A stretch of DNA of 64,000 nt from Pseudothermotoga hypogea DSM 11164 = NBRC 106472 (GTDB lineage Bacteria > Thermotogota > Thermotogae > Thermotogales > DSM-5069). The notes under the pieces are model-generated. The model saw only the letters and a list, made by a program, of their open reading frames with translations, had not been told where the DNA came from and did not search any database. A program made the translations under genes and the position numbers. This document shows positions 48,050-55,623 of this stretch, one piece after another. The stretch covers positions 62,001 to 126,000 of the forward strand of contig NZ_CP007141.1 of the NCBI RefSeq assembly GCF_000816145.1, written 5' to 3'. Position 1 is the first letter of the stretch. Every line of letters starts with the position of its first letter.

Positions 48050-49085
48050 AGACAACCATCGTCGCTGAACGACGGATCGATCCTTCTTCCGTCACCATCA
48101 GGACGCTACCACCGAGTTTTGGAAACTCGAGCACTACGTATTCCCACTGGGCCCCCATCACGAAACCAGCTGTCGAGAGAGCATCCGCAGTGACGGCATT
48201 GTCTGCAACCACGGTGACTGAGATGGCTCCTCTCGCTGGAAAGCCAGTCTTTGGATCGAGGATGTGGTGGTAACGAACCCCTTCGGCCTCGAAGTACCTT
48301 TCGTAATCGCCCGAAGTCGCAACTGCCCCGGATGTGAGGTACAGATAAGCTATGGCGGAACCTGCATTTCTCGGATCTCTCACACCAACGACCCAGGGTC
48401 TGGAACCAAATTTCGGACCGAGTATTCTGATATCTCCACCCGCCTCGACGAAACCTGTGCAGTCTTTGTCAACCTCTTTGGCCACTTGGTACGCCCTGTC
48501 CAAAGCGTATCCCTTCGCTATCCCTCCCAGATCCAGCTTCGCGCCGTGGAGGAGACGTACTCTTCTTCTCTGAAAGTCCAGTTCCAATTTGTCAACGCCA
48601 ACGCGCTTCAGTGCTTCGTTGATCTCCTCTGACGTCGGTACCCTGCTGGGCAGCTTCTCTGCGATCCTGTCGAAACCCCAGAGTTGAATCAACTCACCTA
48701 AGGTTGGATCAAATGATCCTTCTGTGAGCTTGCTGAAGCGAACAGCCGCATCGAGCAGAACAAAGGTTTCCTCGTCGACGTCAACCCAGTCATCTGAGGC
48801 GTTTATCTTGCTCACGACACTGTTTGGATCGTTCGGGTTGTACTTTTTGTATATTCTTTCCAGCTCGTTGAATATGACCTGCGCCAGGACTTTGGAGTTT
48901 TTCTTCGATGAAACGACGATCCTGCAGTACGTTCCCAACGTGAAACCGTCCAATTCGTAGTAACTCGGCGGTGCCTTGAAGAAGGAGGTAAGAAAAAGGG
49001 CTAGCAACACGACCAAAAGCGATACACCAACCAGCAGGATTCTTTTATCAAGTTTCAGAATATTCTTACTATCTCTCTTCCACAC
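48033..49085 (-). CDS. apbE: FAD:protein FMN transferase (ApbE)
   Basis: 350 residues. An N-terminal membrane anchor (residues 16-36) places the enzyme outside the membrane. Catalytic marks: GTYCRIVV, SFDPTLGELIQLWGF, LDLGGIAKGYALDRA, VEAGGDIRILG, SGAVATSGDYERYF and YHHILDPKTGFPA. It links FMN covalently to Thr/Ser of target proteins. No flavinylated target is evident nearby. GTG start lies inside the radical SAM gene (31-base overlap). Confidence 0.93.
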   Translation of the reverse strand: MWKRDSKNILKLDKRILLVGVSLLVVLLALFLTSFFKAPPSYYELDGFTLGTYCRIVVSSKKNSKVLAQVIFNELERIYKKYNPNDPNSVVSKINASDDWVDVDEETFVLLDAAVRFSKLTEGSFDPTLGELIQLWGFDRIAEKLPSRVPTSEEINEALKRVGVDKLELDFQRRRVRLLHGAKLDLGGIAKGYALDRAYQVAKEVDKDCTGFVEAGGDIRILGPKFGSRPWVVGVRDPRNAGSAIAYLYLTSGAVATSGDYERYFEAEGVRYHHILDPKTGFPARGAISVTVVADNAVTADALSTAGFVMGAQWEYVVLEFPKLGGSVLMVTEEGSIRRSATMVVYEQAR

Positions 49086-50044
49086 TTGCTACACCTTCCT
49101 TCATCGTCCAGTCCAACGATTTCGACATCGTAACCTCTTCGAACTATCGATACCGTCCCACAGTTCGGACATACGGTCTTTTCGTACTCCGGGTCCCACA
49201 GGTTACCGATGTAGACGAAATCGAGGTACTTTCGGGCGAGCCTGTAAGCTTCTATAAGCAACGCGGGTGACGTTGCAGGCGCATGGTACTTATAGTTCGG
49301 ATAGTATCTGGAAAGGTGCAACGGTATCGATTTGTCCAGAGCCGATATCCATTGGAATTCTTTCTCTAAGTGGCTCAAATCATCGTTCACACCGGGCACG
49401 ATCAGCGTGGTGATCTCGACGTGAACGTTTGCTTCTACACACATTTCTATCGTTCTCAGCACCGCTTTGAGATCCCCACCGAGCTTCGCGTAAATCTTTT
49501 CGTCGAAGGCTTTCAGATCGATGTTCATCGCATGGATGGATTGCAGAAGCAGTTTGAGCGGCTCTCTCTCTATCATACCGTTCGTCACGAGAACGTTGTA
49601 CAGGCCTTCTTTGGCTGCAACCCTCGAGGTGTCGAGTACAAACTCGTACCACACGAACGGCTCGTTGTAGGTGTAGGCTATTCCACGTGAACCCCTGCTG
49701 TGCGCTATCGAGACCAGTTGTTGAGGTGACACACTCTTCGTTGGTGCGACCTGCTGTGAGATCTCCCAATTCTGGCAGAAGGGGCACTTCATGTTGCAGC
49801 CGAACGTCCCGACCGAGAGGATCATCTCTGAGGGGTTGAAATGAAAAAGTGGCTTTTTCTCTATCGGATCCAGCGCAATGGAAGTTATCTGGCCGTAATT
49901 CAGCGTTTCCATCGCCCCGTCTTGGTTGCGACGGGTGAGGCAGAAGCCAACCTGTCCGTCTTCGAGCACACAGTGATGGGGACACAGCTCACATTTGATT
50001 TTGTTGTTCTCCAAAGTGGAGAAATAAAGAGCCATCCTCTGCAC
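49055..50044 (-). CDS. AmmeMemoRadiSam-system radical SAM enzyme (AmrS/PflA-like)
   Basis: About 329 residues. An N-terminal CELCPHHC motif with a following GFC is typical of the family. The radical SAM site is CNMKCPFC (CxxxCxxC). A C-terminal zinc-ribbon pair is present (CPNC...CSKC). Start GTG 50044, 5 bases from GAGGTG; ATG 50035 is possible. AMMECR1 lies directly upstream. The chemistry of the trio is not established. No Memo gene is visible in the window. Confidence 0.9.
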   Translation of the reverse strand: MQRMALYFSTLENNKIKCELCPHHCVLEDGQVGFCLTRRNQDGAMETLNYGQITSIALDPIEKKPLFHFNPSEMILSVGTFGCNMKCPFCQNWEISQQVAPTKSVSPQQLVSIAHSRGSRGIAYTYNEPFVWYEFVLDTSRVAAKEGLYNVLVTNGMIEREPLKLLLQSIHAMNIDLKAFDEKIYAKLGGDLKAVLRTIEMCVEANVHVEITTLIVPGVNDDLSHLEKEFQWISALDKSIPLHLSRYYPNYKYHAPATSPALLIEAYRLARKYLDFVYIGNLWDPEYEKTVCPNCGTVSIVRRGYDVEIVGLDDEGRCSKCGREIVRIF

Positions 50045-50055
50045 CCGATCACCTC

Positions 50056-50580
50056 TCAATGGTACCGTTCGACCGTGAATCTGTACATTTCGAACCGCTC
50101 ACGCTCTGAGATGCCAGCTTTTCTGAGGGCTATTTGAAGTTGCTCCTGGACGCTGTCCACGCCAGGCAGGTCTGGTAAAAGCAAACCTCTTCTGTAACCA
50201 CTCGCAACGATCACACCGTATTTCTTCGGATCGAGCTGACTCAGCTCCGTCACCTTCTCTGGCTCACTCAGAATGTCTACGGTGACTTCAACTTCGTCGA
50301 GTTCATCCGGCGTCAGTGGTTCAAATCGAGGATCCTCCGTGGCAGCGGCAATTGCGTTGTCTCTCACCTCCAAGGCCAGGTTGGCCTTGGTCGGCATGAA
50401 GGTTCCAATGCATCCCCTCAAGGATCCATCGAGAAGATGCAAACTGACGAAAGCCCCCGCTCTGCGTTTCAACAACTCTTGAGGAGCTCCATCTTTGATA
50501 GGATCGACTATCCTCTTCTCCAGAATGTAGCTCTCAATACTCTTGATCGCCCATTTCACGAACGGATGGTTCCCCTTCAC
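50056..50580 (-). CDS. AMMECR1-domain protein (AmmeMemoRadiSam protein A)
   Basis: 174 residues. The invariant LRGCIGT motif is present ([10 protein letters not shown]), with FVSLHLLDG and [22 protein letters not shown]. It is usually paired with Memo and the radical SAM enzyme that follows it here. Proposed roles involve a tRNA or lipid-linked modification, but none is proven. Its start lies inside the upstream kinase-like gene (47-base overlap). Confidence 0.9.
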   Translation of the reverse strand: MKGNHPFVKWAIKSIESYILEKRIVDPIKDGAPQELLKRRAGAFVSLHLLDGSLRGCIGTFMPTKANLALEVRDNAIAAATEDPRFEPLTPDELDEVEVTVDILSEPEKVTELSQLDPKKYGVIVASGYRRGLLLPDLPGVDSVQEQLQIALRKAGISERERFEMYRFTVERYH

Positions 50581-51265
50581 CTTCCCTCACCTTCTTCCAA
50601 AGTTCGTAAGCTTGGGAGATTGGGATCGGCTCGACCTCGCACTGAAAAACGTGATGAACCTTCCTCCAGCTTGCGAAAGCTTCCGAAATCTTCCGAGCCA
50701 GTTTCGCAATGCACTCTCTATCGCGCTCGTCAGCTTCCAGACAATTCAGAAAACCTTCCAACTTGATGGTGCTCTCACCTCGTTGCTCACCCCGTATTAC
50801 CAAAACGAGGTTTTTCTGATCTTCGCACACCTTAAGCAGTGGCTCGAACCTGGACAGATGGGTTTTCAAACTTTTTGGCAACACGATTTTGATCGTTTTC
50901 AAACTCTTCATGCTTCTTGCCAAGGTCGCCACGCGAACAAGATGGCTCACTATCGTTCTGAATCCCAGCCCCTGCCAGGTCAAGCTCGCATCTGCCGAGG
51001 GAACATAAGCCACCCGAAATCCAGCTGAACACAGACCGTATGCGACTTTCATCAGTTCATCGTTCCCAACGAATAGAAGACCTTCCAAACGATGACGTTG
51101 GTGAGCCTCATCGATCCTTTTTTGAAGTTCACGTGGCGAAGCGACAACCACTGAGAGATCGTTCATCTGCTCGTTGAGTTGTAAGAGGTCTAAACCACTG
51201 CGTCTCAGCTCTTCGAACAACAACCGTGCACCTGGACAGATTCCTCCAACGAAAACTGCGAGCAT
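50534..51265 (-). CDS. Divergent diacylglycerol-kinase-like protein
   Basis: 243 residues. The segment [17 protein letters not shown] followed by [19 protein letters not shown] resembles the DAGK catalytic core (VGGDGTxNEVxNGL ... PxGTGNDxA), but the GGDGT loop is VGNDE (66-70) and GTGND is ADASL. The N-terminus ([15 protein letters not shown]) fits the NPxSG position. I infer an inactive or altered lipid/NAD-kinase relative. First gene of the AMMECR1-radical SAM operon, with a -10 element upstream. Confidence 0.5.
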   Translation of the reverse strand: MLAVFVGGICPGARLLFEELRRSGLDLLQLNEQMNDLSVVVASPRELQKRIDEAHQRHRLEGLLFVGNDELMKVAYGLCSAGFRVAYVPSADASLTWQGLGFRTIVSHLVRVATLARSMKSLKTIKIVLPKSLKTHLSRFEPLLKVCEDQKNLVLVIRGEQRGESTIKLEGFLNCLEADERDRECIAKLARKISEAFASWRKVHHVFQCEVEPIPISQAYELWKKVREGEGEPSVREMGDQEY

Positions 51266-51283
51266 TCACTTTTCCCTGAATAA

Positions 51284-51289
51284 ATTATA
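51284..51289 (-). promoter_or_regulatory. -10 element for the kinase-like/AMMECR1 operon
   Basis: Perfect TATAAT on the minus strand 18 bases before the ATG at 51265; it directly follows the fab-operon terminator, so any -35 would lie within that hairpin. Confidence 0.5.
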
Positions 51290-51316
51290 AACGAAAAAGG
51301 CGGGGTGATCCCGCCT
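51290..51316 (-). terminator. Terminator of the fab operon
   Basis: AGGCGGG (51298-51304), loop GTGAT and CCCGCCT (51310-51316). On the minus strand it is followed by TTTTTCGTTT. It lies 22 bases after the fabD stop. Confidence 0.88.
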
Positions 51317-51338
51317 CAAAGACGAATGCACTTTCTTC

Positions 51339-52247
51339 TCACACGGGTTCAGAGATCAATCTCTTTTCTTCCGCCAAGACCTCTGAAAAATGCTTGCAAT
51401 TTTCGCGGCTCATCTTCTTTATCAAGTTCGTCAGAACTCTCTGTGGGCCAACTTCCACAAAACTGTGGACTCCGAGCAAGGTCATTCTCTCCACTGACTG
51501 GTACCATCTGACGGGCCCACTTATTTGTGCGAGCACGTTTTCTCTGATTTCTTCTGGATCCGTCGTCTCCTTCGCCGTGCTGTTCATGACGATTGGCCAT
51601 CTGGGTCTTCTGAACTTCACTCCCCTTAGCTCTCTCGCCATCTTCTCTCTCGCTGACTCCAACAGAGGCGTGTGGAACGGGCCACTTACCTTCAACTCGA
51701 TCACGCGTTTAGCAAATGTTTTGATCCTTTCCACAGCCTTCTTGACCGATTCGACCGAGCCACTGATCACAATTTGATCTGGCGCATTGTAGTTCGCGAT
51801 CCACACGCCGTCCATGTCCGAAATCGTCTGTTCGAGCTTGGACAGGTTCACACCGAGCACGGCCGCCATGCTACCCAACCCTGGGGGCACGGCTTGAGAG
51901 ATATATTCACCTCTTTTTCTCACCAGGTACAGGCCAAGATCGAAATCGTAAACGTCGGCGGCAGCGAGCGCAGTATATTCACCGAGGCTGTGGCCTGCCA
52001 CGATGTTCGGTACTATACCGTTTCGAACGAGTTCATCGAAAGCTATGTAGCTCGCAAGATATATTGCGGGCTGAGCGTTCTCGGTGATTTTGAGGATTTC
52101 CTCGTCCGAGTTCATCAACTGGTACATGTCTATGCCCAGGACCTCTTTCGCTCTTTCAAAGAAGTATCTTGCCCTTGGATAAGACATGAATTCTTTTCCC
52201 ATGCCAGAGTATTGTGAACCTTGCCCGGGAAACACGAAGGCCGTCAT
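51339..52247 (-). CDS. fabD: Malonyl-CoA:ACP transacylase
   Basis: 302 residues. The acyl-binding Ser is in AGHSLGEYTA, with FPGQGSQYSGMGKE near the start and the catalytic His in GPFHTPLL. Start ATG 52247, with GGAGGTG upstream and overlap of the fabK stop. Last gene of the fabF-fabZ-fabK-fabD operon. Confidence 0.96.
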   Translation of the reverse strand: MTAFVFPGQGSQYSGMGKEFMSYPRARYFFERAKEVLGIDMYQLMNSDEEILKITENAQPAIYLASYIAFDELVRNGIVPNIVAGHSLGEYTALAAADVYDFDLGLYLVRKRGEYISQAVPPGLGSMAAVLGVNLSKLEQTISDMDGVWIANYNAPDQIVISGSVESVKKAVERIKTFAKRVIELKVSGPFHTPLLESAREKMARELRGVKFRRPRWPIVMNSTAKETTDPEEIRENVLAQISGPVRWYQSVERMTLLGVHSFVEVGPQRVLTNLIKKMSRENCKHFSEVLAEEKRLISEPV

Positions 52248-53182
52248 GTGTTCACCTCCCGACATAGTTTCTGTACAGTTTCAAAAAACTCTCTCATGAT
52301 CTTCTCGATCAGTTCCTTCACCGTAGGTACATCATCGATCAAGCCGACAGCCTGACCTGCCATGAAGGAACCTGAGTCGATGTCCCCATCAATCACCGCT
52401 TTTCTCAAACTGCCGACGAGTATCATCTCAGCTTCTTCCGGGCTTCGAACTTCGAGTTCGACCACCTGCCTTGCGAACGGTGTTTTGAGCACACGTGCAG
52501 CATGTCCGAGTTTCGCTCCCGTCACCACCGTGTCACGTATCGAGGCGTTCAGTATCTTTCTCTTGTAGTTCTCGTGCACTTCAGATTCGACGGTTGCGAG
52601 AAACCTTGTACCCATCTGGACAGCTTCGGCACCGAGAGCGAATGCGGCCGCCATGCCACGGCCGTCCGCAATGCCCCCAGCCGCAATAACGGGTATGCGT
52701 ACAGACCTTGCGACCTTGTTGACCAGCACCATCGTGGTGACCTCTCCAATGTGGCCACCCGACTCCATCCCTTCGGCCACGACCGCGTCGGCGCCAGCCC
52801 TTTCAACGAGTTTTGCCAGAGAATCAGAAGCGACCACGACGATGACCTTGATACCGTGATCCTTCAAAGTCGGTATGTACTTGCTCGGGTTACCCGCACC
52901 GAAGGAAACCACGGGGACTTTCTCTTCGATCACGACTCTCAAAAGCTCTTCAACGTAAGGGGAAGCGAGCATGATGTTGACACCGTAGGGTCTGTCGGTG
53001 AGTTTCTTGATCTGTGCGATTGCATCTCTCAGTTGTTCGGCTCTCATCGCTCCAGAGCCTATCATGCCCAATCCACCAGCGTTCGACACGGCGGCAGCGA
53101 GCTTCGCAGTTCCGGCCCAGGCCATACCACCCATGATGATGGGATATTCGATGTTGAAAAGTTCAGTCACCCTGTTCTTCAC
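52244..53182 (-). CDS. fabK: Enoyl-ACP reductase II (FMN-dependent)
   Basis: 312-residue flavoprotein of the 2-nitropropane dioxygenase fold. Marks: PIIMGGMAWAGT, AVSNAGGLGMIGSG, FGAGNPSKYIPTLK, AEGMESGGHIGEVTT with the catalytic His, and PVIAAGGIADGRGMAAAFALGAEAVQMGTRF. It takes the place of FabI, so this organism should be insensitive to triclosan at this step. GTG start overlaps fabZ by 20 bases. Confidence 0.94.
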   Translation of the reverse strand: MKNRVTELFNIEYPIIMGGMAWAGTAKLAAAVSNAGGLGMIGSGAMRAEQLRDAIAQIKKLTDRPYGVNIMLASPYVEELLRVVIEEKVPVVSFGAGNPSKYIPTLKDHGIKVIVVVASDSLAKLVERAGADAVVAEGMESGGHIGEVTTMVLVNKVARSVRIPVIAAGGIADGRGMAAAFALGAEAVQMGTRFLATVESEVHENYKRKILNASIRDTVVTGAKLGHAARVLKTPFARQVVELEVRSPEEAEMILVGSLRKAVIDGDIDSGSFMAGQAVGLIDDVPTVKELIEKIMREFFETVQKLCREVNT

Positions 53183-53594
53183 GCTTTTTCACTCCCAGTA
53201 ACAATTCCGCGGTTGCGACGATTCTCTCATCCACGCTCGCCTTCGCCTTCACTTTCACCACGTTCAATTTGCTTTCAATGACCTCCACCTCGTACTTGAG
53301 CACGTCTCCCGGCTTGACGGGCGATTTGAACCGCGCGTTGTCTATGCCCAGAAACAGTGGCACAAGCTTCTGTTCAGGTTTCAAAAGCAACAGCCCCGCC
53401 GTCTGTGCCATACCCTCGATAATCAACACACCGGGATAGATCGGATAATCTGGAAAGTGGCCCAAGAAGAATATCTCAGAGATCGTCACATTCTTGATCG
53501 CCACAATTCTTTTTTCATCTCTTTCTATCACCCTGTCAACGAGCAAGATAGGAAACCTGTGTGGCAGAATTTGCATTATTTCCTCTACATTCAA
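53163..53594 (-). CDS. fabZ: 3-hydroxyacyl-ACP dehydratase
   Basis: 143-residue hot-dog-fold enzyme. It has LPHRFPILLVDRV with the catalytic His, then FLGHFPDYPIYPGVLIIEGMAQTAG with the catalytic Glu. ATG with ACATTC context; stop of fabF overlaps its start (ATGA). Second gene of the fab operon. Confidence 0.96.
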   Translation of the reverse strand: MNVEEIMQILPHRFPILLVDRVIERDEKRIVAIKNVTISEIFFLGHFPDYPIYPGVLIIEGMAQTAGLLLLKPEQKLVPLFLGIDNARFKSPVKPGDVLKYEVEVIESKLNVVKVKAKASVDERIVATAELLLGVKKREEQGD

Positions 53595-54817
53595 GGCTCG
53601 TACCTCCCTATCACGATCGACACGTTGTGTCCGCCGAAACCGAAGGAGTTCTTAACGAAGTTCTCGATCTCGATTCTCACAGGTTCTTTACCAACGACGT
53701 TCACGTTCACCTGCGGGTCTTTTTCGTCCAAATTTGGCATCGCATGCAGAAAACCTTTCTGCATCTGCAGAATTGCAACGACGGACTCAGCTGCGGCTGC
53801 CGCTCCGAGCAGATGACCCATCAGCGCTTTACTGCTGTTCACGTAGATTTCTTTTCCAAATATCCTTTCTATCGCCTTGGCCTCTGCCTCGTCTCCCGCA
53901 GGTGTGCTCGTGGCATGGCAGCTCACGTACTGAATATCCTGTGGTGAGAGGTTTGCATCTTCGAGGGCGAGCCTCATGGCTTTTTCCGCACCTGCACCTT
54001 CGGGATCTGGAGCACTCATGTGGTAAGCGTCATCGTTCATCCCGAAGCCTTTGATCTCAGCGATGATTTCTGCATTCCTTTTCAGTGCGATCTCTTCGGC
54101 CTCGAGGATGAGTATCGCGCCTCCTTCGCCCATCACGAAACCATCGCGTTGTACGTCGAACGGTCTCGATGCTCTCTTTGGTTCATCGTTCCTCGTCGAG
54201 AGGGCACGCATGCTTGCAAAGCCAGCTATTGGTAGCGGTGCTATCGTTGCTTCTGCGCCACCGACGATGGCCACATCAGCGTAGTTGTGCCTTATCAAGA
54301 GAGTTCCCAAGGCGATCGCGTGTCCTGACGAAGCACAGGCGCTCACCGGCGCGAAGTTCACACCCTTCAATCCGTGTTCTATCGAGATGATGCCCGAGGC
54401 CATGTTTATCAGCAACATCGGTATGAGAAACGGGCTGACCTTTGACGCTCCTTGCGCAAGAAACTTGTTGTTTTCCGTATCCAACGTGATGAATCCACCC
54501 ATGCCCGAGCCAACGAGCACCGCCGTTCTCTCCGAAAACGATGAAAGGTCTATTTTCGCCTGATCCAGAGCTTCCTTGAAGGCGGCGAGAGCGAAATGAA
54601 CGAACCTATCGGTCCTACGCGCCAGTTTCCTATCGATGTACTTCTCAACATCGAAGTTCTTCACTTCGGCAGCTATCCTCACCGGAAGGTTGCTGGCATC
54701 GAAACTGCTTATGTAATCGATTGCAACGGTCGAACGCTCCAGATTCATAAGAACTTCTTCTTTTCCAATCCCAATGGGACTCACGATACCCATTCCCGTG
54801 ACGACCACGCGCCTCAT
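53591..54817 (-). CDS. fabF: 3-oxoacyl-ACP synthase II
   Basis: 408-residue condensing enzyme. Catalytic triad: Cys in SACASSGHAIALG, His in SCHATSTPAGD (usual form HGTST), and His in ALMGHLLGAAAAAE. The FGFGGHN glycine loop is at the C-terminus. First gene of the operon, driven by a promoter that overlaps a terminator. acpP, fabG and fabH are not nearby. Confidence 0.95.
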   Translation of the reverse strand: MRRVVVTGMGIVSPIGIGKEEVLMNLERSTVAIDYISSFDASNLPVRIAAEVKNFDVEKYIDRKLARRTDRFVHFALAAFKEALDQAKIDLSSFSERTAVLVGSGMGGFITLDTENNKFLAQGASKVSPFLIPMLLINMASGIISIEHGLKGVNFAPVSACASSGHAIALGTLLIRHNYADVAIVGGAEATIAPLPIAGFASMRALSTRNDEPKRASRPFDVQRDGFVMGEGGAILILEAEEIALKRNAEIIAEIKGFGMNDDAYHMSAPDPEGAGAEKAMRLALEDANLSPQDIQYVSCHATSTPAGDEAEAKAIERIFGKEIYVNSSKALMGHLLGAAAAAESVVAILQMQKGFLHAMPNLDEKDPQVNVNVVGKEPVRIEIENFVKNSFGFGGHNVSIVIGRYEP

Positions 54818-54853
54818 GCGACCACTCCCTCAAGCTCGAACGAGTCTACGTGG

Positions 54854-54883
54854 ATTATATGAAGTGAAAGAAAGGGCCGTCAA
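54854..54883 (-). promoter_or_regulatory. Promoter of the fab operon
   Basis: Minus strand TTGACG (54878-54883), an 18-base spacer and TATAAT (54854-54859), 37 bases before the fabF ATG. The -35 falls in the loop and right arm of the terminator of the upstream gene. Confidence 0.82.
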
Positions 54884-54894
54884 AACGGCCCTTT
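54871..54894. terminator. Terminator hairpin upstream of the fab operon
   Basis: AAAGGGCCGT (54871-54880), loop CAAA and ACGGCCCTTT (54885-54894) form a perfect 10-bp stem. On the minus strand it is followed by CTTTCTTTC and ends the transcript carrying the gene at 54918. Confidence 0.82.
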
Positions 54895-54917
54895 TAGAAA
54901 GAAAAAATCTATATTAC

Positions 54918-55130
54918 TTACATTAACACAACTCCATACTGGTAGAGTCTTTCTTTCGCCATGACATAAAACGCATGGTATCTCTCTGAAAAAATGTACG
55001 ACACAAGGTAATATAAGCTTCCGAGCCCATAAATTCTCGGGTCTTCCGGGGAGTCTTCAGATGGCACGTTGCAGACGATGTGAAGACTGCCGGACTCCGC
55101 GAGTTTACAGTTTCTACATTTTTTCTTCAT
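54918..55130 (-). CDS. Small cysteine-containing protein, unknown function
   Basis: 70 residues, starting MKKKCRNCKLAESGSLHIVC, so it has one CxxC near the N-terminus and a third cysteine that could complete a metal site. The remainder (GLGSLYYLVSYIFSERYHAFYVM) is aromatic-rich. ATG overlaps the phosphoesterase stop (ATGA) and a terminator lies just beyond the stop, so I take it as a real, coupled gene. Confidence 0.6.
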   Translation of the reverse strand: MKKKCRNCKLAESGSLHIVCNVPSEDSPEDPRIYGLGSLYYLVSYIFSERYHAFYVMAKERLYQYGVVLM

Positions 55131-55603
55131 ATTTGATACACGTCTATCTGCCCAGTCTCAGGGTCCAAGAAAACGGCGCTCGGTCTTTCAGCTATGTACC
55201 CACTGCCATCTCCTGGATTCACCAAAAGGGTCTTGCCTTGTCTTCTAAAGTCGAGTTTGTGCGTGTGCCCGTAGAAGATGAAGTCGTAGTGTTGCGATTC
55301 CAAAAGAGCTTCCAGCGCGAAGGGTTCGTGCATCATGGCCACTTTCTTTCCGTCCACCACGAGTTCAACCGGCCCTTTCACGAGTCGACCGGAAGATCTT
55401 TGACTCAAAAGTAGCCATTCTCCGTCGTTGTTGCCAAACACACCGTGGAACTCTGCTTCAAGTTTCAGCAATCTGAGCAAGGCGAAGGGTGATACCACAT
55501 CACCGCAGTGAAAAACGTGCGTCACTTTTCTGCGATTTGCTTCTTCGACGAATTTCTCGATGCTGTGCAGATTGTCGTGCGTGTCGGAGATTATCAACCA
55601 CAC
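55127..55603 (-). CDS. MJ0936-like metallophosphoesterase
   Basis: 158-residue calcineurin-like phosphodiesterase. Motifs SDTHD, HCGDVVS, GNNDG, HE and YGHTHK, with the C-terminal NPGDGSGYIAERPSAV typical of the MJ0936/YfcE group. Start GTG 55603, 5 bases from GGAGGTG; the TTG at 55618 precedes that site. It differs from the YfcE-type protein at 29742 in lacking the GPRN insert. Confidence 0.9.
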   Translation of the reverse strand: MWLIISDTHDNLHSIEKFVEEANRRKVTHVFHCGDVVSPFALLRLLKLEAEFHGVFGNNDGEWLLLSQRSSGRLVKGPVELVVDGKKVAMMHEPFALEALLESQHYDFIFYGHTHKLDFRRQGKTLLVNPGDGSGYIAERPSAVFLDPETGQIDVYQI

Positions 55604-55623
55604 AGTTTCACCTCCCAACCGTT

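Noticed and set aside
50370-50390. 8-bp inverted repeat CCAAGGCC/GGCCTTGG in the AMMECR1 gene
   Set aside because: Within coding sequence with no following T-run; likely chance.
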